Shown here: one piece after another, positions 27,940-36,688 of the stretch | How the letters are laid out: the number at the start of each line of letters is the position of its first letter | How positions within the stretch are numbered: position 1 is the first letter of the stretch | NCBI GenBank assembly: GCA_002256145.1 | Contig: NKIP01000003.1 | Span: 1-64,000, forward strand | DNA length: 64,000 bases | Direction of reading: 5' to 3' | From: Comamonadaceae bacterium PBBC1 | GTDB taxonomy: Bacteria; Pseudomonadota; Gammaproteobacteria; Burkholderiales; Burkholderiaceae_C | Program-made: the position numbers and the translations under genes | Notes under the pieces: generated by a model | Seen by the model: only the letters and a program-made list of their open reading frames with translations | Databases searched by the model: none | What the model was told of the DNA's origin: nothing

Positions 27940-29820
27940 TTAGTCGGCTTTCACCGCAGTGCCAGCCTCGGGCCGCCAGACGGTGCCAATCGACACCGAT
28001 TTGAGTTTTTTCTTGCCGCCGTACCAGAGGTTGACCAAGCCACGCGAGAAGAACACCGCCGAGAACATGCTCGTCAAAATGCCGATGCAGTGCACCACCG
28101 CAAAGCCGCGCACCGGGCCGGAGCCAAAAGCCAACAAGGCCACACCCGCGATCAAGGTGGTGATGTTGGAGTCCAAAATCGTGGCCCAGGCACGGTCGTA
28201 ACCGGCATGAATGGCCGCCTGGGGGCTTGCACCATTGCGCAGCTCTTCACGCACACGTTCGTTGATCAGCACGTTCGAGTCGATCGCCATGCCCAAGGCC
28301 AGCGCCATCGCGGCCATGCCGGGCAGCGTCAAAGTCGCCTGTAACATCGACAAAATGGCCACCAGGAACAGCAGGTTCACACCCAGCGCAATGCCGGAGA
28401 ACAAACCGAACATGGCGTAATAAACCACCATGAACGCGACGATGACCAGGAAACCCCAGGTCACGCTGTTGAAGCCCTTGGCAATGTTCTCGGCACCCAG
28501 GCTCGGGCCAATGGTGCGCTCTTCGATGATTTCCATCGGTGCGGCCAGCGAACCCGCACGCAGCAGCAGCGCGGTGTCGTTGGCTTCGGCCGTGCTCATG
28601 CGACCCGAAATCTGCACACGACCGCCGCCGATTTCAGCGCGGATCACAGGGGCCGTGACCACTTCACCTTTGCCCTTTTCGAACAAGATGATGGCCATGC
28701 GCTTGCCCACGTTGTCACGCGTCACATCCTTGAAGATGCGGGCGCCCTTGGCGTCCAGCGTCAGGTTGACCACCGGCTCTTGTGTCTGGCCGTCAAAGCC
28801 CGGTTGGGCGTCGGTCAAGTTGTCACCCGTGAGCACCACTTGCTTTTTGACGATCAAGGGGCGACCGTCTTTCTCAAGATAACGCTCGGTACCAAATGGC
28901 ACCAAGCCGCCTGCTTGTTCAGCCGCACGCGCTTCGGTGCTCTCGTCCACCATGCGCACCTCCAAGGTGGCGGTGCGGCCCAAAATGTCTTTGGCCTTGG
29001 CGGTGTCTTGCACACCCGGCAACTGCACCACGATGCGGTCCAGGCCCTGCTGCTGAATCACCGGCTCGGCCACGCCCAGCTCGTTGATCCGGTTGTGCAG
29101 TGTGGTGATGTTTTGCTTCAAGGCTTGCTCTTGCACCTTGCGAGCCGCTTCGGGCTTGATGCTGGCGATCAGGCGAAATTCGCTGCCTTCGGCCACTTCG
29201 CGTGTTTGCAAATCGCCAAACTGATCGGTGATCAGGCGTTTGGCAGCTTCCACTTGCTGCGCATCGCGCAAACGCAACTCCAGCGTTTGGCCGTTGCGGG
29301 TGATGCCACCGTGACGAATGTCTTTTTCACGCAGCACACTGCGCAGATCACCCGAAAGCGACTCCAAACGCTGGTTCAAAGCCGCCTGCATGTCCACTTG
29401 CAGCATGAAGTGCACGCCGCCCCGCAAGTCCAGCCCCAGGTACATGGGTGATGCATGCAAAGAAGTCAACCAGGCGGGCGAGCGGGACACCAAATTCAGC
29501 GCCACCACAAATTGTGGCTCGGCCGCATCCGGGATCAAGGCTTTTTGAATCGCGTCCTTGGCCTTGAGTTGCTGGTCGGTGTTGTCAAAACGGGCGCGAA
29601 TCGAGCCGTTTTCAAGCGCCACGCTTTGGGGTGATGTCCCTGCTGCCTTCAAGGCGTCTTCGACCTTTTGCAGCGTGGACGTGTCCACCTTGATGGTGGC
29701 CTTGCCCGAAGAGACCTGCACGGCAGGCGCTTCACCAAAAAAGTTGGGCAGGGTGTAGACCACCCCCAGCAACAGTGCGATCACGATGATCGCGTACTTC
29801 CAGACCGGGTAACGGTTCAT
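27940..29820 (-). CDS. secD: protein translocase subunit SecD
   Basis: A six-helix membrane protein of 626 residues with the large periplasmic P1 domain between helices 1 and 2. Family motifs include LGLDLRGGVHFMLQVD near residue 110 and the C-terminal ALALGMAIDSNVLINERVRE. It is second in the yajC-secD-secF operon. Confidence 0.97.
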   Translation of the reverse strand: MNRYPVWKYAIIVIALLLGVVYTLPNFFGEAPAVQVSSGKATIKVDTSTLQKVEDALKAAGTSPQSVALENGSIRARFDNTDQQLKAKDAIQKALIPDAAEPQFVVALNLVSRSPAWLTSLHASPMYLGLDLRGGVHFMLQVDMQAALNQRLESLSGDLRSVLREKDIRHGGITRNGQTLELRLRDAQQVEAAKRLITDQFGDLQTREVAEGSEFRLIASIKPEAARKVQEQALKQNITTLHNRINELGVAEPVIQQQGLDRIVVQLPGVQDTAKAKDILGRTATLEVRMVDESTEARAAEQAGGLVPFGTERYLEKDGRPLIVKKQVVLTGDNLTDAQPGFDGQTQEPVVNLTLDAKGARIFKDVTRDNVGKRMAIILFEKGKGEVVTAPVIRAEIGGGRVQISGRMSTAEANDTALLLRAGSLAAPMEIIEERTIGPSLGAENIAKGFNSVTWGFLVIVAFMVVYYAMFGLFSGIALGVNLLFLVAILSMLQATLTLPGMAAMALALGMAIDSNVLINERVREELRNGASPQAAIHAGYDRAWATILDSNITTLIAGVALLAFGSGPVRGFAVVHCIGILTSMFSAVFFSRGLVNLWYGGKKKLKSVSIGTVWRPEAGTAVKAD

Positions 29821-29890
29821 AAAGACTCGCGTACAAAATGGAAAAAAGGGGCTCGCTGCTGGCGTGCCCCTGTGGCAAAAACCCTGAAAT

Positions 29891-30223
29891 TTACTTCAGA
29901 GTGCCTTTGGGCAGCACCTGAACCACAGCGCTGCGCTGCAGTTGTACGTCCACCCCAGTGGCCAATTCCACACCAATGTAAGCGTCGCCAATTTTGCTGA
30001 CCTTGCCCAGCAAACCACCGGCAGTGACCACCTCATCGCCCTTGGCCAGCGCGTCGATCATGGCACGGTGCTCTTTTTGCTTTTTCATCTGGGGACGGAT
30101 CATCACAAAGTAGAGCACTGCAAACATCAAGAGCAAAGGCAACATGCTCATCAAGGTGGACTGCATGTCGCCACCAGCAGCGGCTGCGGGTGCGGTTTGG
30201 GCAAAAGCGGAAGAAATGAACAT
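29891..30223 (-). CDS. yajC: preprotein translocase subunit YajC
   Basis: A small single-helix protein of 110 residues associated with SecDF. It has the helix MLPLLLMFAVLYFVMIRPQ and the following cytoplasmic domain with AKGDEVVTAGGLLGKV. ATG 30223 has GGAG six bases upstream, which decides against a longer frame. Confidence 0.95.
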   Translation of the reverse strand: MFISSAFAQTAPAAAAGGDMQSTLMSMLPLLLMFAVLYFVMIRPQMKKQKEHRAMIDALAKGDEVVTAGGLLGKVSKIGDAYIGVELATGVDVQLQRSAVVQVLPKGTLK

Positions 30224-30419
30224 GAAAACTCCACAAAGGGAAAAATCGGGGTAGTACGGGGCGCAAGAACTGCGCCACGCGAACGAAGCCGCCATTGTAT
30301 GCGGCGCTATGATGCCCTTTGAAAGCCCTTGACCCGAACGGTCAAGGCCAGTCAACCCACCTGATCATCCCGACCAAACCTTGATGCAGCAAGCCTTGGT
30401 CCTTGCCAAAGGAGACGCC

Positions 30420-31073
30420 ATGCCCCCCGAGTCAGCCACCCACCATGGACACGAACACCACCACGAGAACAGCACGCTGGGCGAGATGGACTTGCGTGTG
30501 CGTGCCCTGGAAACCCTGTTGACACAAAAAGGCTATCTGGACCCCGCCGCCGTGGACCGCATCATCGAAACCTACGAGGTGCATGTGGGCCCACACAATG
30601 GGGCCAAAGTGGTGGCCCGCGCCTGGACTGACCCGGCCTTTCGGGACTGGCTGCTGCAAGACGCCACCGCCGCCATCGCCTCGATGGACTACACCGGCCG
30701 TCAAGGCGAGCACATGGTGGCCGTGCCCAACACCCCCGACACGCACAACATGGTGGTCTGCACCCTGTGCAGCTGCTACCCCTGGCCCGTGTTGGGCCTG
30801 CCCCCGGTTTGGTACAAAAGCGCGGCTTACCGGTCTCGCGCCGTGATCGAGCCGCGTGCGGTGCTGGCCGACTTTGGCGTCAGCTTGCCGCCGGGCCAAA
30901 ACATCCGCGTCTGGGACTCCACCGCCGAAGTGCGCTATTTGGTGCTGCCCGAGCGCCCCGCAGGCACCGAAGGCTGGAGCCAAGAACAACTGGCCCAACT
31001 GGTCACCCGCGACGCCATGATCGGCACCGGTTTGGCCCTGAACCCTCAAGACATCACCCAGGAGGCCCCATGA
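30420..31073 (+). CDS. nthA: nitrile hydratase alpha subunit, cobalt type
   Basis: The metal-binding subunit that hydrates nitriles to amides. The 217-residue product has the metal claw CTLCSC (114-119); Thr at the second position is the signature of the cobalt class, whereas the iron class has Ser. The N-terminus is His-rich (HHGHEHHH, 8-15), which may be a metal-handling tail. ATG 30420 has a strong ribosome binding site (GGAGAC) and is preferred over ATG 30381. Its stop overlaps nthB. Confidence 0.95.
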   Translation: MPPESATHHGHEHHHENSTLGEMDLRVRALETLLTQKGYLDPAAVDRIIETYEVHVGPHNGAKVVARAWTDPAFRDWLLQDATAAIASMDYTGRQGEHMVAVPNTPDTHNMVVCTLCSCYPWPVLGLPPVWYKSAAYRSRAVIEPRAVLADFGVSLPPGQNIRVWDSTAEVRYLVLPERPAGTEGWSQEQLAQLVTRDAMIGTGLALNPQDITQEAP

Positions 31074-31759
31074 ACGGCCTGCACGACATGGGTGGCCAAC
31101 AAGGCTACGGCCCGGTTTTGATCGAAGCCAACGAGCCGCTGTTTCACGGCGACTGGGAGCGCCGCGCCTTGGGCGTCACGGTGGCCATGGGTGCCAGCGG
31201 CCTGTGGAACATCGACCTGGCCCGCTCGGCCCGCGAATCTTTGCCCCCGCTGGACTACGTGCAAGGCCCTTACTACGCCATCTGGACCAAGGCCCTGCAA
31301 AACATGCTGATCGAGCGCGGCCTGATCACCGCCGAAGAGCTGGCCCAAGGCCAGCCCCTCACGCCCCCCGTGGCGGGCGTGCGGGTGCTCCAGGCCGCCC
31401 AAGTGGACGCAGCGTTGGCCAAAGGCAGCCCGGCCGACCGCCCCAGCACCCAAGCGCCGCGCTTTGCCGTGGGCCAACGCGTGCGTGCCCTGAACCTGAA
31501 CCCGCAAGGTCACACCCGCTTGCCGCGTTATGTGCGTGGCCATGTGGGCACGGTGGTGCTGCACCACGGGAGCCACGTATTGCCCGACAAACATGTGAAC
31601 CAGATGCTGCCGCCTTTTGACGGCACAGCCGAGCACCTCTACACCGTCGTCTTTGACGGCACCGAGCTTTGGGGTCCCCAAGCCGAAGCCGGGCACCAAG
31701 TGAGTGTGGACGCCTGGGAATCTTATTTAGAACCTGCATCCGAGGCAGCAACGGCATGA
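31070..31759 (+). CDS. nthB: nitrile hydratase beta subunit
   Basis: The partner subunit that completes the active site. The 229-residue product begins [16 protein letters not shown], a family hallmark, and has the C-terminal SH3-like barrel with [16 protein letters not shown] 31070 follows AGGAGG and overlaps the alpha-subunit stop (ATGA), so an open frame extending far upstream is dismissed. Confidence 0.95.
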   Translation: MNGLHDMGGQQGYGPVLIEANEPLFHGDWERRALGVTVAMGASGLWNIDLARSARESLPPLDYVQGPYYAIWTKALQNMLIERGLITAEELAQGQPLTPPVAGVRVLQAAQVDAALAKGSPADRPSTQAPRFAVGQRVRALNLNPQGHTRLPRYVRGHVGTVVLHHGSHVLPDKHVNQMLPPFDGTAEHLYTVVFDGTELWGPQAEAGHQVSVDAWESYLEPASEAATA

Positions 31760-32133
31760 CCACCACCCTGAACGATCTGGCCCAAGCCTGTGGCGACGGC
31801 TTTCCCATGCCCCCCACCGCCAACAACGGCGCGGTGTTTGAAGAACCCTGGCAGGCCCACGCCTTTGCCATGACCTTGCAGCTGCACGAAAAAGGCGTCT
31901 TCACCTGGCCGCAGTGGGCCGACGCCCTGACCCGCGAAATCCGCGCCGGCCAAACGCGCGGCGAAGCCGACGACGGCAGCTTGTACTACACCCACTGGCT
32001 CAACGCGCTGGAGCAGCTCGTCATCGAGCGCCAACTGGGCACACCCGATGAAATCCATGATTTGGAACACGCGTGGGAAGCGGCCGCCGAGCGCACCCCG
32101 CACGGGCAACCCATCGTTTTGAACGCTGAATAA
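31756..32133 (+). CDS. nitrile hydratase accessory protein (beta-like activator)
   Basis: A 125-residue protein of the nitrile hydratase accessory (P14K-like) family that helps insert cobalt into the alpha subunit. It resembles the N-terminal half of the beta subunit, with FEEPWQAHAFAMTLQLHEKG and THWLNALEQLV. Its start overlaps the nthB stop (ATGA). The three overlapping genes form one tightly coupled unit. No amidase gene follows. Confidence 0.9.
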   Translation: MTTTLNDLAQACGDGFPMPPTANNGAVFEEPWQAHAFAMTLQLHEKGVFTWPQWADALTREIRAGQTRGEADDGSLYYTHWLNALEQLVIERQLGTPDEIHDLEHAWEAAAERTPHGQPIVLNAE

Positions 32134-32144
32134 AGAGGCCTTGT

Positions 32145-33011
32145 TTGAATCTCCGTTTGTGGGCCATGCTGGCCTTGTTGGGCAGTCTGGTGTCCTTGGC
32201 GGTGGGCACCTCGTTCGCCAAAAGCCTGTTTCCTGCGTTGGGGGCAGAGGGCACCACCGCTTACCGCATCGTGTTTGCCATGCTCATGCTCATGGCCGTG
32301 TTCAGGCCCTGGCGCAGAAAGTGGGTCTGGGCCGATGCCCTGCCTCTGGGCCTGTACGGCGTCTCTCTGGGCGTGATGAACCTGCTGTTCTACAGCGCGA
32401 TCAAGACCATCCCCTTTGGCGTGGCGATCGCCATCGAGTTCACCGGGCCGCTGGCCGTGGCCGTCTGGACCTCCAAAAAAGCCAGCGACTGGCTGTGGGT
32501 CACGCTGGCCATCGTGGGCTTGGCTTTGCTGCTGCCCTTTCCGGGGGCCGATGCCGCCACGGCGCTCGACCCCATGGGCATGTTCTTCGCCTTCACGGCC
32601 GGCATTTGCTGGGCGCTGTACATCGTGTTTGGCCAGCGTGTGGCACTGCGCTACGGTGCCATGGCCACGCCCATGGGCATGCTCGCCGCTGCGCTGGTGG
32701 TGGCACCCATTGGCGTGTGGCATGCAGGCAGCGCCTTGCTCGACCCGCAATGGCTGTTGGCCGGGTTGGCGGTGGCTTTGTTGTCGAGCGCGATTCCGTA
32801 TGCGCTCGAGATGTTCTCGCTCAACCACCTGCCTAAAAACACATTCAGCATCTTGCTCAGCCTTGAGCCCGCTGTGGGCGCTTTGGCGGGCTGGTTGGTG
32901 CTGGCCGAACACCTCACGCTGGCGCAAGGCCTGGCCATTGCGCTGGTCATGGCCGCGTCCATGGGCACCGCGTGGTCATCCGGCAAAGCTCCAGCTGCCG
33001 TCCCGGCCTGA
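32145..33011 (+). CDS. rhtA: RhtA-type EamA exporter
   Basis: A ten-helix inner-membrane transporter of 288 residues most like threonine/homoserine exporter RhtA, with FYSAIKTIPFGVAIAIEFTGPL and the C-terminal SLEPAVGALAGWLVL motif. The likely start is TTG 32145 a few bases after AAAGAGG; ATG 32166 is an alternative. It lies 11 bp after the nitrile hydratase accessory gene and may be co-transcribed. Confidence 0.87.
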   Translation: MNLRLWAMLALLGSLVSLAVGTSFAKSLFPALGAEGTTAYRIVFAMLMLMAVFRPWRRKWVWADALPLGLYGVSLGVMNLLFYSAIKTIPFGVAIAIEFTGPLAVAVWTSKKASDWLWVTLAIVGLALLLPFPGADAATALDPMGMFFAFTAGICWALYIVFGQRVALRYGAMATPMGMLAAALVVAPIGVWHAGSALLDPQWLLAGLAVALLSSAIPYALEMFSLNHLPKNTFSILLSLEPAVGALAGWLVLAEHLTLAQGLAIALVMAASMGTAWSSGKAPAAVPA

Positions 33012-33081
33012 ACACAAACTGCATGATTTTTGAGGGGGGCGGTGCCCTGCCCCATGTGTCGGGCGGGGACTGCCCCCCGCC

Positions 33082-33870
33082 TCAGCGACCCACAAAAACT
33101 GGCGTGCGACGCTGCGCAAACGCGGCGCGGCCTTCTTTGAAGTCTTCGCTCTGGCTGGTCAGTTGCTCGCGTTCACGCAAACGGGCTTCATCGGCCTGCC
33201 CGGCTTCAATCTCAAGGAGTGATTTTTTGGTTTCCTGCAAAGCCAAGGGAGCCAAGGCCAAAATGTCCTTGACCAAGGCCTGCAAGGCACTGCCCCACTG
33301 GTCGGCAGGCTCCAGCGCCTCGAACAAGCCCATGGCATCGAGCTGCCGGTCGGTGAACGGGCGAGCTGTCAAAAACGCGCGTTTGGCCCCGGCCAATCCA
33401 AAACGGCTGACATAGCGCCGCATTCCGCTGGGGTAGTAATGCAAGCCCAGAGCGGTGGCCGGCATGCGCCATTCAATGCCTTGCAGGCCGATGCGCAAAT
33501 CGCAGGCCAACACCACATCGGTGGCCCCGCCATACACGCTGCCATTGAGGGCACAAATGGTCACCGGGCGCATGGCGGCCAGCGCATCGGGGATTTCCTC
33601 AAAAAAAGTGGACCCATGCCCAGGCTCGTCAAACCCACCAATGTCGTACCCGGCACAAAACACCGGCCTGGGCTGACCCGTGGTGTTGGCCGTCAAGACC
33701 AAAACACGCACATCGGCGGCTTGGTTCACGGTGTCAATGTGCGCCAACAAGGCTTTGAGGTCGCCGTTTTCCAGGCGGTTGCGCTGGGCCGGGCGATTCA
33801 AAGTGAGGGTGGCCACGCCCCCCTCGATCTGAAGAACAGGGGCAGAAGAAATGGCAAAGGCTTGTGACAT
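33082..33870 (-). CDS. enoyl-CoA hydratase/isomerase family protein
   Basis: A crotonase-fold protein of 262 residues, with the oxyanion-hole segments FCAGYDIGGF and ALNGSVYGGATDVVLACDLR. The catalytic glutamates of classical hydratases are not evident at the usual place, so the reaction is unassigned. ATG 33870 is chosen as the family-like N-terminus. It is separated from the upstream phasin gene by a terminator. Confidence 0.85.
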   Translation of the reverse strand: MSQAFAISSAPVLQIEGGVATLTLNRPAQRNRLENGDLKALLAHIDTVNQAADVRVLVLTANTTGQPRPVFCAGYDIGGFDEPGHGSTFFEEIPDALAAMRPVTICALNGSVYGGATDVVLACDLRIGLQGIEWRMPATALGLHYYPSGMRRYVSRFGLAGAKRAFLTARPFTDRQLDAMGLFEALEPADQWGSALQALVKDILALAPLALQETKKSLLEIEAGQADEARLREREQLTSQSEDFKEGRAAFAQRRTPVFVGR

Positions 33871-33882
33871 GGCGAAGGTCCA

Positions 33883-33908
33883 ATAAAAAAGGGTGCCCAA
33901 AGGCACCC
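33883..33908 (-). terminator. rho-independent terminator of the phasin gene
   Basis: A 7-bp stem GGGTGCC/GGCACCC (33891-33897 with 33902-33908) is followed on the minus strand by a run of Ts (complement of 33883-33890). It is placed 50 bp after the phasin stop and before the enoyl-CoA hydratase-like start. Confidence 0.9.
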
Positions 33909-33955
33909 TCATTGTAGAAAGCAGGCGCAAGACGCCTGATTCAAACTTTCAAAGC

Positions 33956-34513
33956 TCAGGCCTTGGCTTTGGCCTTGGACATGGCGGCCTTGACCGAAGC
34001 TTCGGCTTGGGCAGTGGCGGCTTTCATGTTGCTTTCGGCGCTGTCAGCGGCTTGCTTGGCCACTTTTTTCAGGGTTTCGGCAGCTGTTTGGCTGGCTTCG
34101 AAAGCGGTTTTGAACACGGCCACAGCAGCGTCAGAACCGGCAGGTGCGTTTTTCAGGCTGTTTTCAACCAAGCTTTTGACGGCTTGCTCGGACTCGGCCA
34201 TTTTGCTTTCGACGGCTTTGGTGAACTCGCCACCGGTGCTCTGGGCGATTTCAGCCAAGTGACGGCCATAAGACACCGACTTTTCGAAAGCAGGCTGAAC
34301 CAAAGCAGCTTGTGCGGCCATCAGTTCTTGAGGTGTTTTGGCGGACAAGAGGGTTTGCATGTTGGCAAAAGACTCGCCCACAGCGGCTTTGCCAGCGGCC
34401 ATGTTCAGCTCGACCAGGCGCTCGAAACCGGCAAAAGCGGTTTGCGACAGGCCAGCTGCGGCAGTCATGTTCGCTTGTTGGGTGGCGGCGAATTGTTCAG
34501 CGTTGAAGTTCAT
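33956..34513 (-). CDS. phaP: phasin family protein
   Basis: A 185-residue helical, Ala/Lys-rich protein of the phasin (PHA granule-coating) family, with typical FAGFERLVELNMAAGK and QPAFEKSVSYGRHLAEI segments and a C-terminal Lys-Ala tail (SKAKAKA). It implies polyhydroxyalkanoate storage in the host. ATG 34513 follows AAGGAA. The upstream region carries a TGC-rich partial palindrome (TTGTTGCAATGCAGCAA, about 34533-34549), a possible PhaR-type site (inference). Confidence 0.92.
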   Translation of the reverse strand: MNFNAEQFAATQQANMTAAAGLSQTAFAGFERLVELNMAAGKAAVGESFANMQTLLSAKTPQELMAAQAALVQPAFEKSVSYGRHLAEIAQSTGGEFTKAVESKMAESEQAVKSLVENSLKNAPAGSDAAVAVFKTAFEASQTAAETLKKVAKQAADSAESNMKAATAQAEASVKAAMSKAKAKA

Positions 34514-34742
34514 GATTTTTCCTTGAAAAGGTTTGTTGCAATGCAGCAATTTGAACACCATCCCCTGCGTGCAGCAAGGGAAAACCCGCACTTTAGAGTC
34601 CACACTCCAATTGCCCTGTTCTCGCCACTGCAGACCTGAAGACCCCGGGGGATTTGCACCACCGCCTGCGCCCCACCCGCGAGCGGTGTCAAACTCCCTA
34701 CACTCGGCTTTTACCTTCTTTCGGTCCTGTCACATTGCATTT

Positions 34743-35342
34743 ATGGAACTCCTCAGCCTGCTGCTCATCTTGGCCATCGGCATTCACTGGTTCAACACCC
34801 AAGGCCAGCGCAAGCGCACTGCCTTGCTGGCCGAACAGTTGCGTCCCTACCAAATCGAAAAACACATGGAACAACTGACCAGCGCTTACATGAGGGCGCT
34901 GGGCGAGAGCGACCTGTCACGCCAAACACAAATTCTGCAATTGCAAGAACAAGCCGAGCAGCAGCTGGTCGCCGACTTTCAAAATCTGGCCCAGGCCTTT
35001 GCGAAACTGCCCGCCCCCGTCACCCGCGGCTTCAAAATTGCGCTGCCGTTTGTGGACCAGCTCTCACCCAAGGCCACTTTTGACATGCGCAAGATGCTGC
35101 AGACGCACGCCAAAGGCATTGAAAAAGCCGTTGAAAACCGGGCGGGCTTGCCCCTGAAAGAGCGCGCTTTTCGCCTGATGGGTGAAATGTTCCTCATGCA
35201 GCACAGCTGCCACTGGTTTTGCAAATCCAAAACCATCGCCTCGGCCCGCATGGTGGCCCGGCACCAAACCCGTTACGAGCAAGCGCTGCAGGCGGTCAGC
35301 CCCGAAACCCGGCAGGCTTACCTGGCCGTCATCGAGGCCTGA
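34743..35342 (+). CDS. conserved hypothetical membrane-anchored protein
   Basis: Not recognised. A 199-residue protein with one N-terminal hydrophobic segment (LLSLLLILAIGIHWF, 3-17) followed by a helical, Gln- and Glu-rich soluble part with a coiled-coil character (about 30-85) and a segment HSCHWFCKSKT. It is divergent from the phasin gene. The N-terminus is chosen at the Met before the hydrophobic helix; an upstream extension would not fit a membrane anchor. Confidence 0.7.
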   Translation: MELLSLLLILAIGIHWFNTQGQRKRTALLAEQLRPYQIEKHMEQLTSAYMRALGESDLSRQTQILQLQEQAEQQLVADFQNLAQAFAKLPAPVTRGFKIALPFVDQLSPKATFDMRKMLQTHAKGIEKAVENRAGLPLKERAFRLMGEMFLMQHSCHWFCKSKTIASARMVARHQTRYEQALQAVSPETRQAYLAVIEA

Positions 35343-35367
35343 ACCGCTGGCGCAGTGGATTGCGGGC

Positions 35368-36297
35368 TCAAGCCCAAGCCGTGCGCAGCGCGTGGGCACA
35401 CAAAGCCACCGCCGTGTTGGCCTCTTGCAGCACCCGGCCCATGGTGATGAAGCCATGGATCTGCCGTTCAAAGCAGATGTATTGCGAGGACACACCCGCC
35501 TGGCTCAAAGCATCGGCGTACAACAGGCCCTCGTCGCGCAAAGGGTCAAAACCCGCCGTCAATACAAAGGCGGGCGGCAAGTGGGCATGGCTGGTGGCCA
35601 ACTGGGGCGAAGCACGCCAGTCCAGCGTGTCTTGCGGCCCACGCAAGTAGTTGCCCGAATACCAGGCCATCGACTCGCGGGTGAGCATGTAACCTTGGCC
35701 GTTGGTCTGATACGAAGCCGTGTCGGGAGCCATCAGGGTGCTGGGGTAAATCAACAACTGCAGAACCGGTTTGAGCCCCAAGTCGCGCAGGCCCAGGCAG
35801 GCCGCAGCGGCCAGATTGCCACCTGCGCTGTCGCCACCGATGGCGATGCGGGCCGGGTCAATGCCCAAAGCCGCGGCTTGCGAAGCCACCCACTGCCAGG
35901 CGGCCACCGCATCGTCGTAAGCGGCCGGAAACTTGTGCTCAGGCCCCATGCGGTAATCCACCGCCACCACCACGCCCCCGGCTTGCTGGCACAGGCTGCG
36001 GCACAGCACATCGTGCGTGTCCAAGTCGCCCACCGTCCAGCCACCGCCATGCAAGTACACCAACGCAGGCAGAACCTGGCTCGAGCCAATGGGGTGGTAA
36101 ACCCGCACGGGAATGTCCACCCCTGCGTAGCGGAATGACATGTCTTGCACACGCCCCACTTCAGGCGCATCGGGTTGGGTGAAGCTGCGCCGCGCCAAAT
36201 AAGACGCACGGGCATCAACAGGCGTTTGGGTGTAAACCGGTGGAATGCCTTTCTCGCTCAAAAGGGTCATCAAGGCTTGGGCTTGCGGGTCGAGCAT
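35368..36297 (-). CDS. HSL-family alpha/beta hydrolase
   Basis: An esterase/lipase-like enzyme of 309 residues of the hormone-sensitive lipase family. It has HGGGW for the oxyanion hole (83-87) and the nucleophile elbow GDSAGG (Ser157). A signal peptide is absent. ATG 36297 begins the family-like MLDPQAQAL. The substrate is unknown. Confidence 0.9.
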   Translation of the reverse strand: MLDPQAQALMTLLSEKGIPPVYTQTPVDARASYLARRSFTQPDAPEVGRVQDMSFRYAGVDIPVRVYHPIGSSQVLPALVYLHGGGWTVGDLDTHDVLCRSLCQQAGGVVVAVDYRMGPEHKFPAAYDDAVAAWQWVASQAAALGIDPARIAIGGDSAGGNLAAAACLGLRDLGLKPVLQLLIYPSTLMAPDTASYQTNGQGYMLTRESMAWYSGNYLRGPQDTLDWRASPQLATSHAHLPPAFVLTAGFDPLRDEGLLYADALSQAGVSSQYICFERQIHGFITMGRVLQEANTAVALCAHALRTAWA

Positions 36298-36448
36298 GGG
36301 GCAACTCCGGGTGGTTGAAGGAATCTGAATTATGGGAGGGCACCAGGCGCACAAACGGGCAAATGGGCGACAGTGACCCGCGCCGCTCCATCGCCAACAA
36401 GACAAGCATCAACAAAGGAACACCCACAAGCCTTGCTCTTGTGTTTGT

Positions 36449-36671
36449 TGTAGGAGACAGCCCTGCTGGCGATAGCGACGGTTGCGAGTACGCGAGGGTT
36501 GATCGCCAGCAGGGCTGGCTCCTACAGGGGACCGCATTGTCAATCGGTATAGCCTGCTGGTCTTTTACATCCGGCCCGGCCTGCGGGTCTTTTGTAGGAG
36601 ACAACCCTGCTGGCGATAGCGACGGTTGCGAGTACGCGAGGGTTAATCGCCAGCAGGGCTGGCTCCTACCG
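36449..36671. repeat. REP-like family B, two long inverted-repeat units
   Basis: Two 79-bp units (36449-36527 and 36592-36670) each have outer arms with TGTAGGAGACAGCCCTGCTGGCGAT and its near-inverse, enclosing a GC-rich loop with CGACGGTTGCGAGTACGCGAGGGT. They are joined by a 64-bp linker containing GCTGGTCTTTT. The same unit forms a larger array at 52.15 kb. This covers most of the gap between the HSL-type hydrolase and aceE genes; no gene is seen in it. Confidence 0.85.
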
Positions 36672-36688
36672 CCAAAGGACTTGATGGT

